This document shows positions 1 to 7,872 of a stretch of 40,126 bases of DNA, one piece after another. Position 1 is the first letter of the stretch. Each line of letters begins with the position of its first letter. The DNA is taken from positions 1 to 40,126 of the forward strand of contig JAIKXN010000012.1 in NCBI GenBank assembly GCA_024684055.1, in the 5' to 3' direction. The position numbers were made by a program, and so were the translations under genes. The notes beneath the pieces were generated by a model. That model was not told the origin of the DNA. It saw only the letters and a list, made by a program, of their open reading frames with translations, and made no database searches. The DNA comes from Lachnospiraceae bacterium. GTDB taxonomy: Bacteria > Bacillota > Clostridia > Lachnospirales > Lachnospiraceae.

Positions 1-1
1 A

Positions 2-874
2 GGGATGGAGGTTTATGCGACAAAGTTGGCGCATGAAGTACTGGATAATCCCAATGCATCGGTAAGCGACCTTAATATTCTCGAGAAACAGGAAATAGTA
101 GACACATTATTTAAGATAAGACCGGATTACATTTTCCATCTGGCTGCACAGAGTTCTGTCGGACTTGCATGGAAGAATCCCTCGTTAACAATTGACGTTA
201 ACGTAAAGGGAAGCGTAAATGTCATGGATGCGATAAGAGAACTTTACTATAAACCCAGAGTTCTTATTATCGGTTCAGGCGAGGAATACGGTCACATTAA
301 ACCGGGAGAAACTCCCATTTCTGAAGACAATAATCTTCGCCCCGGCAATATCTATGCGGCAACAAAAGCCTGTCAGAACATGATAGGAAGCATATATGCG
401 AAAGCTTACGACATGGACCTTATGATGGTAAGAGCATTCAATCATGTCGGACCCAATCAGCTTCCGATGTTCGTTGTGGCAGATTTCTGCAAGCAGGTAG
501 TTGAGATAGAAAAAGGATTGCGTGAGCCCGTAATGTACGTAGGCAATCTCAAAGCGATGAGAGATTTCTCGGACGTAAGAGATGTTGTAAGAGCCTATGC
601 ACTTCTTATCGAAAAAGGCGAAAAGGGCGAGACTTACAATGTCGGAAGCGGAAAGGCAATTGCGATTCAGGATATTCTCGATTTGATTCTATCCAAGTCG
701 ACTGCCGAGATTAAGGTTGAAGTCGATCCCGCCAAAATTCGTCCGGTAGATGTTCCGATTATCGAAGCGGATACGACAAAGATTTTCAAGGCAACCGGAT
801 GGAAAACGCAGATACCTCTGGCTCAGACCATTGAGGAGACTCTTGATTATTGGAGGGAAAAGATAAATGAGTGA
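2..874 (+). CDS. rmd: GDP-4-keto-6-deoxy-mannose reductase-like SDR (5' end cut by window)
   Basis: The reading frame is open to the left edge, so the N-terminus with the glycine-rich NAD(P) loop is missing. What is visible is an extended short-chain dehydrogenase: HLAAQSSV, then a catalytic YAATK (Tyr and Lys about residues 117 and 121 counted from the first visible Met), then GPNQ and the FVVADFCKQ segment characteristic of Rmd-type reductases. Rmd reduces the 4-keto group of GDP-4-dehydro-6-deoxy-D-mannose to give GDP-D-rhamnose. The next enzyme genes (gmd and a GDP-mannose pyrophosphorylase fusion) supply exactly that substrate, which supports the call. Other reductases or epimerases of the same fold (GDP-fucose or GDP-6-deoxy-talose synthesis) cannot be excluded. 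The stop overlaps the next start by 8 bases, indicating translational coupling. Confidence 0.75.
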   Translation, partial: GMEVYATKLAHEVLDNPNASVSDLNILEKQEIVDTLFKIRPDYIFHLAAQSSVGLAWKNPSLTIDVNVKGSVNVMDAIRELYYKPRVLIIGSGEEYGHIKPGETPISEDNNLRPGNIYAATKACQNMIGSIYAKAYDMDLMMVRAFNHVGPNQLPMFVVADFCKQVVEIEKGLREPVMYVGNLKAMRDFSDVRDVVRAYALLIEKGEKGETYNVGSGKAIAIQDILDLILSKSTAEIKVEVDPAKIRPVDVPIIEADTTKIFKATGWKTQIPLAQTIEETLDYWREKINE

Positions 875-1748
875 CACATCCAGCAGATTTTTTTCCAATC
901 AGGGTATTACACAGTCCACAAGATTTATTCATACACCGGGCGACTTTGCAGTTAACAATCTTTTGTATGTTCAGGAAGCCGGCGTATTAAAAAGCTTAAG
1001 ACCTCACAAGAGTTCGAGGGAAGGTCTTGAATCCATCCTTTTCATGATAATAAAGGACGGCGACGGATTCGTAAGAATTTCAGGCAGAGAATACAGCGTT
1101 AAAAGCGGTGACTGCGTTCTTATAAACTGTATGGACAAATATGAACACGAGAGTTCGGAGAACAACCCCTGGGAACTTTCATGGGTGCATTTCTTCGGAA
1201 AACAGGCAGTAAGCTTTTACGAGCTTTTCCTTAAGGAAAACGGCGGACAGAATGTCTTTACACCCGTTGAAACCGAAGGCTATGTAAAGATGATTGAGAA
1301 CCTCATGGCTCTTTGCAACGACAAGAGTGTAATGTCCGAAATATATGCGAACGAAACTCTCACGGAGATGTTTACGGAGATTATCTCCGATGTGCTTTCA
1401 CTCTCTTCGAAGACGAGCGACATCGACGTTTCGGTTGCAAGAACTTATCTGAATGATAATTTCGCATCGGATAATGCAATTGATGAAGTATGCGCCAGGA
1501 TCGGTTTCGAGAAGGACAAAATAGACGAGGCTTTTGAGAATGCATACGGAATCAGCATGGCGGAATATCTTAAAATCAGAAGACTTAATGTCGCAAAAGA
1601 GATGTTAAGATTTACGATTGAACCGGAAACAAAGATTGCTTCCGAATGCGGTATCAAAGATTACAGTGAGTTCATCAAAATGTTTGTGGATGCGGAGAGC
1701 ATGACACCAGAAGTATACAGAAGCAAATGGGCTCAGTGGATTAAATAA
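867..1748 (+). CDS. AraC-family transcriptional regulator inside the GDP-sugar operon
   Basis: A 293-residue protein with an N-terminal cupin-like sensor domain (about residues 30-170, including SGDCVLIN and the WVHFFG signature of AraC ligand-binding domains) and a C-terminal double helix-turn-helix (about 190-293). The second HTH ends in the usual F-K-x-F-x-E/D-S-M-TPxxYR pattern, here FIKMFVDAESMTPEVYR. The first HTH is weakly conserved. The start overlaps the rmd stop (ATGAGTGA), and gmd follows 21 bases later, so the regulator is co-transcribed with the pathway enzymes. It probably senses a sugar or sugar nucleotide and controls this or a neighbouring surface-glycan locus; the ligand cannot be inferred. 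Confidence 0.85.
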   Translation: MSDTSSRFFSNQGITQSTRFIHTPGDFAVNNLLYVQEAGVLKSLRPHKSSREGLESILFMIIKDGDGFVRISGREYSVKSGDCVLINCMDKYEHESSENNPWELSWVHFFGKQAVSFYELFLKENGGQNVFTPVETEGYVKMIENLMALCNDKSVMSEIYANETLTEMFTEIISDVLSLSSKTSDIDVSVARTYLNDNFASDNAIDEVCARIGFEKDKIDEAFENAYGISMAEYLKIRRLNVAKEMLRFTIEPETKIASECGIKDYSEFIKMFVDAESMTPEVYRSKWAQWIK

Positions 1749-1769
1749 TAAAGATAAAGGAGAAATATA

Positions 1770-2810
1770 GTGAAAACAGCATTAATTACAGGTATCACAG
1801 GTCAGGACGGTTCATATCTTGCAGAACTTCTTATTGAAAAAGGATATGAGGTACACGGAATCACAAGAAGAGCATCCATTGCAAATACGGCAAGAATTCA
1901 GCATCTTATCGATGCAAATTCGGTTAAGCTTCACGACGGTGATCTTTCCGATTCAACTTCACTCATCAAAGTTATCGGTGAAGTAAAGCCCGATGAGATT
2001 TACAATCTTGCAGCTCAGTCCCATGTTCAGGTATCTTTCGATGTTCCCGAATATTCAGGCGACGTTGATGCTATCGGCGTTCTTCGTATTCTTGAAGCGG
2101 TAAGAACTCTCGGACTTGAAAAGAAGACAAAGATTTATCAGGCTTCGACTTCTGAACTTTACGGAAAGGTAGAGGAAGTTCCTCAGTCGGAGACAACTCC
2201 TTTCCATCCCTACTCACCTTACGCAATTGCCAAGCAGTACGGCTTCTGGATGATGAAGGAATACAGAGAAGCATACGGAATGTTCTGTGTAAACGGTATT
2301 CTCTTTAACCACGAATCAGAAAGAAGAGGCGAGACATTCGTTACACGTAAGATTACACTTGCAGCCGGAAGAATCGCAGAAGGACTTCAGGATCATCTTG
2401 AACTCGGCAACATGGATTCACTCAGAGATTGGGGATATGCAAAGGATTATGTAGAATGCATGTGGCTTATCATGCAGCAGGATACTCCCGATGATTTTGT
2501 TATCGCAACCGGCGAACAGCATACAGTAAGAGATTTCACAGAGAAGGCTTTTGCAGCAAACGGAATTACGATCCGCTGGGAAGGCAAGGGAATTGACGAA
2601 AAAGGTTATGATGCAGCAACAGGCAAAATGCTTGTATGTGTTAACCCTCAGTGGTTCAGACCTACAGATGTTGACAACCTCTGGGGCAACCCCACAAAGG
2701 CAAAAACGGTTCTCGGATGGAATCCTCAGAAGACTTCCTACGAAGAGCTTGTAAAGATCATGGCTACTCATGACAGAGAACTTGCTAAGAGAGAGAAAGC
2801 GCTTAAATAA
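1770..2810 (+). CDS. gmd: GDP-mannose 4,6-dehydratase
   Basis: A 346-residue SDR dehydratase converting GDP-D-mannose to GDP-4-keto-6-deoxy-D-mannose, the branch point to GDP-rhamnose, GDP-fucose and GDP-perosamine. Diagnostic features are the [12 protein letters not shown] cofactor loop at residues 8-19, [15 protein letters not shown] with the catalytic Thr/Ser-Glu pair, PYAIAK (Tyr151, Lys155), and [17 protein letters not shown], which is nearly unique to Gmd. Full length for the family. It starts at GTG with an AAGGAG site about 8 bases upstream. It sits between the AraC gene and the ManC fusion, which starts 3 bases after its stop. Confidence 0.95.
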   Translation: MKTALITGITGQDGSYLAELLIEKGYEVHGITRRASIANTARIQHLIDANSVKLHDGDLSDSTSLIKVIGEVKPDEIYNLAAQSHVQVSFDVPEYSGDVDAIGVLRILEAVRTLGLEKKTKIYQASTSELYGKVEEVPQSETTPFHPYSPYAIAKQYGFWMMKEYREAYGMFCVNGILFNHESERRGETFVTRKITLAAGRIAEGLQDHLELGNMDSLRDWGYAKDYVECMWLIMQQDTPDDFVIATGEQHTVRDFTEKAFAANGITIRWEGKGIDEKGYDAATGKMLVCVNPQWFRPTDVDNLWGNPTKAKTVLGWNPQKTSYEELVKIMATHDRELAKREKALK

Positions 2811-2813
2811 TTA

Positions 2814-5183
2814 ATGAAGTGTATAATTCTTGCAGGCGGGAGAGGAGACAGATTATGGCCCCTCGCCCGACAAAGTTATCCGAAACAATTTATAAGTATT
2901 CAGGGCGACCATTCCCTGTTTCAGGAGACTATAGCCGGTAACATTCCTTACTGTGATGAGTTTATCATCATTACCAATGAGGAATACCGTTATATCGTAA
3001 TGAATCAGGTCGCAGCATTTCAGGGACTGGTGCACAGATACATTTTCGAGGGCGAGGGAAGAAAGACCACCGCAGCCATTACACTGGCATGTCTCAGACT
3101 TGAAAAATCCGAGACTGTTCTTGTGCTTCCTGCCGATCAGGTAGTAGACGGTGCGGTTTACAAGGACGATATCATGCGTGCCAAGGAACTCGCCAAAGAA
3201 GGACATATCGTAACCTTCGGAATGAAAATAAATTCACCCGAAGAAAGATACGGATACATCAAAGCAGACGGAGAGGATGTAATAGCCTTCGTTGAAAAAC
3301 CGGACCGCAAAACAGCCGTGAAGTACATGAATTCCGGCGAATATCTTGTTAACAGCGGAATGATGGTTTTCAGAGTCGGCGATTATCTGGATGAGTTAAA
3401 GAAATACGATCCCAATATTTATTCTCTCTGCAAAAAAGCGATCAAAATGAAAGAAACCAGGGGAAATGCGGTAAGCTATTCTGCTGAAGTGCTGCAGACA
3501 ATCCCTGCTGAACATATAGAAAAAACTCTTCTGGAAAAAACCACTCGTGCCAAGGTTATAAACGGACATTTTGAATGGAAAGATGTCGGCTGTCTGGAAG
3601 ATATAAAGAATACAAACTATACTGATTTTTCAGGCGGACGCGAGATTGTATTCAACAGTGACAATACCGATATAATCAACAGATGCGACAAGAGCATTGT
3701 TGTTGCGAATGGCATAGACGATGCAGTTATAGTAAATACTTCGGATGCCGTATACGTGGGCAAAAAAGGATGCTCCGAAAGTCTTAAGGAAATGATCAAA
3801 GGCGTTTCGGGCGAAAACGGTGTACGCTCTTTCTTCGAAACCGGAAGAAAAATGTATCGAAGCTGGGGTACTTACGAACTTCTGGTAGATACACCTCATT
3901 ACAGGGTAAAGCACGTAGTTATAAGACCGGGCAGAACCATTTATGCGCACAAGCATATTTTCAGGTCCGAGCACTGGACCGTGGTTTCCGGACATGCATA
4001 CATAGAGATCGATTCCAAAGAAGGATATTATAACACCGACGATGTGGTGGATGTTCTTCCCGGAATGATCCATCAGGTTACCAACTGCGGAGACTTCGAT
4101 CTCGTGATTGTTGAAGTTTCGGTAGGTGAGAACGTAAGCGAGGATGACAAAGTATCCGTTGAAGAAGTTCAGCCCGTAAAACAGGTCAGAGCAGTCAGCG
4201 AACCCATGGTAAAACTTCTGCCTTCATACAAGGACAATCTCTGGGGTGGAAACAAACTCAAAAAGATGTTTTCAAAAGACTGCGATTTCGATATCCTTGC
4301 AGAGAGCTGGGAACTTTCCGCTCATGAAGCAGGCCAGAGTATCGTTAACAGCGGTCGTAACAAAGGTAAGCTTTTCGGAGAATATCTTTCACTTATCGGA
4401 AAGAGCAACTGGGGATGGAAGTGTTCCACATTCAGCGATTTCCCAATCCTTGTAAAGCTTATCGATGCCAGGGACAAGCTTTCCGTGCAGGTTCATCCCG
4501 ACGATGAATATGCAATGGAGAATGAATCACAGTACGGCAAGAACGAAGTATGGTATGTCGTGGACTGCGAACCGGATTCCTATCTTTACTGCGGTTTTAA
4601 CAGAGAAGTCAGTGCAGAGGAAGTCAGGGAAAGAATTGAGAATGATACCATTCTTGAAATATTAAACAAGATTCCGGTTAACAAGGGTGATGTATATTTC
4701 ATCAAGACCGGAACCGTACACGCTATCGGTGCAGGCATTGTGATCTGCGAAATACAGCAGAGTTCAACCTGTACTTACAGGCTTTACGATTTTAACAGAC
4801 GAGATAAATTCGGCGATCTGCGTGAACTTCATATCGACAAGGCGCTTGATGTAATGGATTTTTCAAGCTATTGTCCTCCGAGGATTGACGAGGCATTCGA
4901 GAATGCCGAGGGTTATTCCAAGAGAGTCATATCGAGATGCAAATATTTTGAATGTACTCTTCTGGATATTACGGACAGAGCGAGAATCATGGGCGTTGAA
5001 GAGAGTTTCACATCGCTTTTGTGCCTTGAAGGAAGCGGTGAAATAACCGTCAGACACATAGATGAACCGGATATTATTCTGGAAACTTTAAAATTTAAGG
5101 CCGGTGAGAGTATGTTTGCACCGAAATCTACCGATATATTCTGTATAGCGGGAGAATGCAAACTGATAATGACGAGAGTATAA
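2814..5183 (+). CDS. manC: Fused mannose-1-phosphate guanylyltransferase / type II PMI cupin / class I mannose-6-phosphate isomerase
   Basis: A 789-residue protein with three modules. Residues 1-270 are a GDP-mannose pyrophosphorylase, with the nucleotide-binding loop LAGGRGDRLWPLAR and the downstream PKQF. Residues about 340-450 form the cupin normally found in bifunctional ManC/AlgA (YRSWGTYE, AHKH, VVSG, PGMIHQVTN). Residues about 463-789 resemble a complete class I (ManA-type) phosphomannose isomerase, with VQVHPDDEYA near residue 560, KNEVWYV, and HAIGAG near 636. Together they can take fructose-6-P to mannose-6-P and mannose-1-P to GDP-mannose; the phosphomannomutase step is not encoded here. 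It follows gmd by 3 bases with only a weak ribosome site, so coupling is likely. The extra ManA domain is unusual. Confidence 0.9.
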   Translation: MKCIILAGGRGDRLWPLARQSYPKQFISIQGDHSLFQETIAGNIPYCDEFIIITNEEYRYIVMNQVAAFQGLVHRYIFEGEGRKTTAAITLACLRLEKSETVLVLPADQVVDGAVYKDDIMRAKELAKEGHIVTFGMKINSPEERYGYIKADGEDVIAFVEKPDRKTAVKYMNSGEYLVNSGMMVFRVGDYLDELKKYDPNIYSLCKKAIKMKETRGNAVSYSAEVLQTIPAEHIEKTLLEKTTRAKVINGHFEWKDVGCLEDIKNTNYTDFSGGREIVFNSDNTDIINRCDKSIVVANGIDDAVIVNTSDAVYVGKKGCSESLKEMIKGVSGENGVRSFFETGRKMYRSWGTYELLVDTPHYRVKHVVIRPGRTIYAHKHIFRSEHWTVVSGHAYIEIDSKEGYYNTDDVVDVLPGMIHQVTNCGDFDLVIVEVSVGENVSEDDKVSVEEVQPVKQVRAVSEPMVKLLPSYKDNLWGGNKLKKMFSKDCDFDILAESWELSAHEAGQSIVNSGRNKGKLFGEYLSLIGKSNWGWKCSTFSDFPILVKLIDARDKLSVQVHPDDEYAMENESQYGKNEVWYVVDCEPDSYLYCGFNREVSAEEVRERIENDTILEILNKIPVNKGDVYFIKTGTVHAIGAGIVICEIQQSSTCTYRLYDFNRRDKFGDLRELHIDKALDVMDFSSYCPPRIDEAFENAEGYSKRVISRCKYFECTLLDITDRARIMGVEESFTSLLCLEGSGEITVRHIDEPDIILETLKFKAGESMFAPKSTDIFCIAGECKLIMTRV

Positions 5184-5221
5184 CACACGAGATATACTCC
5201 GGATATTTGGATTTACAGATG

Positions 5222-5250
5222 TATTCCTTTATCCTCAGGGTAAAGGAATA
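5222..5250 (+). promoter_or_regulatory. Perfect hairpin in the manC-DUF5722 gap
   Basis: TATTCCTTTATCC pairs with GGGTAAAGGAATA around a three-base loop, giving 13 pairs with one T/G wobble. No T-run follows, so it is not an ordinary terminator. It lies 22 bases before the start codon of the next gene, just upstream of its strong ribosome site. It may be a processing or stability element or a weak attenuator. Confidence 0.5.
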
Positions 5251-5271
5251 TGTCGGATATACGGAGGGCAT

Positions 5272-7731
5272 ATGAAATTTAAAAGAGGATTTATATCAAT
5301 AATTTCCGCATTTCTTGCGGTATATATGATCATTAATTTTGTTCCGCCGATTCATGCAGAAGCCGAGGGGGCTTACTGGTCGGCGGACTTATTTACTTCA
5401 GACCGTTCCAAAAAAGGAGTACAGAGTTACAAGGATATCGAGCTTGGAAACTCATCAAACATTTTCTGGAACGTATACATGGAAACCGGTTTTCCTAAAG
5501 ATGACAAGAGCGATATTTCATCTTTCACCCCGTGGTTTTTCGAAGGAAAGAAATACTATTTCAAGGTCCCCGAAGGACTTGATGATATTGGAACGCTCCA
5601 GCAGATCAACGGTAAAAACGTTACCGTAACGGTTCAGCTTCTTTTAAGATATGACAAAGAAAAGTTAAGACTTATCGAGCCGTCTGCAAGAGGATACAGC
5701 AGTTTTCATTATTATTCGCCGAATATGACGGAATCGGCGGTCGTTTCGGAATACAGAGCTTTTATGGATTTCCTTTCGGAAAAGTTCAGCAAGAACGACT
5801 GTCATGTTGATGCATGGATATGTGGAAACGAAGTCAATGCTCCGGATCCATGGTGCTTTTTCGGAACTTTCTGCATGACTCCCATCGGAAGCAGCGGAAG
5901 ATGGGCCATAAGCAACAGAAACGAACTTATGTGCCATTACGTTCGCTGGTTTGACATAGTTTACGGCGCCGTTAAAGGAAGGAACAAAAAGGCACGTGTA
6001 TGTTTATGCGTGGACCACAGCTGGAACGAAAGCGAAGGCGGCAAGATAATACCCACCAGAGATTTCATTAATCTTTTTGCTTCAAAGGAAGGAAGCTACA
6101 GGGACTGGTGCATCGCGTACCATTGTTATCCCGCCGATCTTAATCAGCCGAATATCTGGTCCGATCACAGAATGAACCCGAAAGATTACAACGCACAATA
6201 TGTTGACGGATATAATCTGGAAGTTCTGACGAATCACATAAAAAACAGTTACGGAATGCACCACAGGATACTGCTTACCGAGCAGGGCTTTTCTTCAAAG
6301 AAAGGTGCCGACGTGCAGGCCGCAAGTCTTGTTTATACATTTTACAGGGCGAAATACGATGATATGGTGGACGCATTCCATATCATGAAATTTAACGGTT
6401 CGGGATTCGAACTGACGGAACCTGCAGCGACCATATGGCAGTATCTCGATGACGGAGATGAAGGACACGAACAGTGGATATTCAATCAGGTAAAAGGAAT
6501 TCTCGGAATCAATTCATGGACGGACATCGTGCCGAACTGGAAGAGTCAGACGGATAATCCCGACGGAGACGATTCGAGAAGCTGTATATTCGACGGTGTC
6601 GATTACAGTCCGGTATTTGATTTTGAATATTACAAGGCAAAACATCCCGAAGTAGTCGGATATTACACGACGGATCCCGTAAGAAATCCCGTTAAATTCA
6701 AAGACATGTTCTATTACTTTACCAGATACGGTATGGATAAGGGACATCAGGCTTCGGAGAATTTTAATCTTGAAGAATACAAGAAGGCCAATCCCGGTCT
6801 CTGGGACAGATTCGGAGATGACAACAAAGCTTTCTACAGACATTTCTGTATATTCGGATATGTTGATGAATCGTATATTTACGCATTCATAGAAAGATTT
6901 TACGTTATCATTCTTGAGCGAAGTTCCGATGACGAGGAGCGTGAGAAGTGGATCGAAGATATCTTCCTTGCAAAGAAAACGGGCGCTGACGTGGCGCAGA
7001 GTTTCATAAACAGTCAGGAATTCAGAGACAGAAATTATTCTGATGACAAGTATATAAGAAAGTGCTATCAGGTCCTCTTTAACAGGGAACCCGATGCTCT
7101 CGGATATAAATACTGGATCGGCAAACTTGAAAGCGGAACAAGCAGGGAAGACGTTCTTGCAATGCTTGTTAATTCAGAAGAATACAAGGAATTCTGCCAC
7201 AGATTTGAAGTTAATCCAGGAAGCCTTCCGGTAAGCGGCAATCAGTCGTCAAACGGTGACGGTAACGATCCCGAACCTTCGGAGAATATCGATTATTCAC
7301 CGGTACTTAAGCTTGATACGTCAAATGTCGACGATGAAAAGCTTACCGGATTTGTTGAGAGGATCTATCCGAGCGTACTCGCAAGAGACGGCGAAGAGGA
7401 CGGAGTAGTATACTGGAAAAATGTAATAATGTCAGGAAAAGACATATACGGTACTCCTTATGACATTTCAACCGTAATAAGCAGAGGATTCTTCCAGTCG
7501 GAAGAATACAGAAGAAAAGGCGAATCCAACGAGCTGTTTGTTGCAAGATGCTATGCGGCATTCTTCGACAGGGATCCGAGAGGAACCTGGGACGAACCCA
7601 ATTACTGGGATTGGGTAAATCAGCTAAATTCAGGACTTATATCAAGACAGAAATTAATTGAAACAGGCTTCGGTCATTCAGTGGAATTTAAGGCTCTGAT
7701 CGAAAGATACGGATTTGTTATTATCGAATGA
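5272..7731 (+). CDS. Secreted DUF5722 TIM-barrel protein with DUF4214 modules
   Basis: An 819-residue exported protein. It begins with a basic stretch and a hydrophobic signal peptide (cleavage likely after HAEA, near residue 31). Residues about 35-420 resemble DUF5722, a glycoside-hydrolase-like TIM barrel. The two likely catalytic acids are visible in WICGNEVNAP (Glu187) and LLTEQGFSS (Glu337), placed as in clan GH-A enzymes. Residues about 440-530 contain the FDFEYYKAKHPEV / FNLEEYKKANP repeats that often precede DUF4214. Two DUF4214 regions follow, about 535-640 and 690-819. The strong GGAGG site is 5 bases from ATG. It may be an enzyme acting on surface or extracellular polysaccharide, possibly the glycan made with the upstream sugar-nucleotide genes; its substrate is unknown. 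Confidence 0.82.
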   Translation: MKFKRGFISIISAFLAVYMIINFVPPIHAEAEGAYWSADLFTSDRSKKGVQSYKDIELGNSSNIFWNVYMETGFPKDDKSDISSFTPWFFEGKKYYFKVPEGLDDIGTLQQINGKNVTVTVQLLLRYDKEKLRLIEPSARGYSSFHYYSPNMTESAVVSEYRAFMDFLSEKFSKNDCHVDAWICGNEVNAPDPWCFFGTFCMTPIGSSGRWAISNRNELMCHYVRWFDIVYGAVKGRNKKARVCLCVDHSWNESEGGKIIPTRDFINLFASKEGSYRDWCIAYHCYPADLNQPNIWSDHRMNPKDYNAQYVDGYNLEVLTNHIKNSYGMHHRILLTEQGFSSKKGADVQAASLVYTFYRAKYDDMVDAFHIMKFNGSGFELTEPAATIWQYLDDGDEGHEQWIFNQVKGILGINSWTDIVPNWKSQTDNPDGDDSRSCIFDGVDYSPVFDFEYYKAKHPEVVGYYTTDPVRNPVKFKDMFYYFTRYGMDKGHQASENFNLEEYKKANPGLWDRFGDDNKAFYRHFCIFGYVDESYIYAFIERFYVIILERSSDDEEREKWIEDIFLAKKTGADVAQSFINSQEFRDRNYSDDKYIRKCYQVLFNREPDALGYKYWIGKLESGTSREDVLAMLVNSEEYKEFCHRFEVNPGSLPVSGNQSSNGDGNDPEPSENIDYSPVLKLDTSNVDDEKLTGFVERIYPSVLARDGEEDGVVYWKNVIMSGKDIYGTPYDISTVISRGFFQSEEYRRKGESNELFVARCYAAFFDRDPRGTWDEPNYWDWVNQLNSGLISRQKLIETGFGHSVEFKALIERYGFVIIE

Positions 7732-7733
7732 TC

Positions 7734-7765
7734 AAAATACGGACCTTTAAAAAGGTCCGTATTTT
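7734..7765 (+). terminator. Rho-independent terminator of the DUF5722 gene
   Basis: AAAATACGGACCTT pairs perfectly with AAGGTCCGTATTTT around a TAAA loop and runs into T residues, starting 3 bases after the stop codon. Confidence 0.92.
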
Positions 7766-7825
7766 TGACTTAAGAATATCACACGATAAAATAAAACACG
7801 CCGGAATACCCCGCGTCAAAAGTAA

Positions 7826-7856
7826 AAAAACACGCCGGAATATCCGACGTGTTTTT
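7826..7856 (-). terminator. Terminator of the leucine-rich-repeat gene (minus strand)
   Basis: AAAAACACGCCGG pairs with CCGACGTGTTTTT (one mismatch), and the A-run at its left becomes the T-run on the minus strand. It lies 16 bases beyond the stop of the convergent gene. A degenerate copy of the left arm (ACACGCCGGAATA) sits about 30 bases to the left, as if the terminator arm had been partly duplicated. Confidence 0.85.
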
Positions 7857-7872
7857 ATGTTTTTCAGTTATA

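Noticed and set aside
3617-4073. Open frames on the minus strand inside the manC fusion and other large genes.
   Set aside because: They are antisense to well-supported coding sequence, lack ribosome sites and show no recognisable domains.
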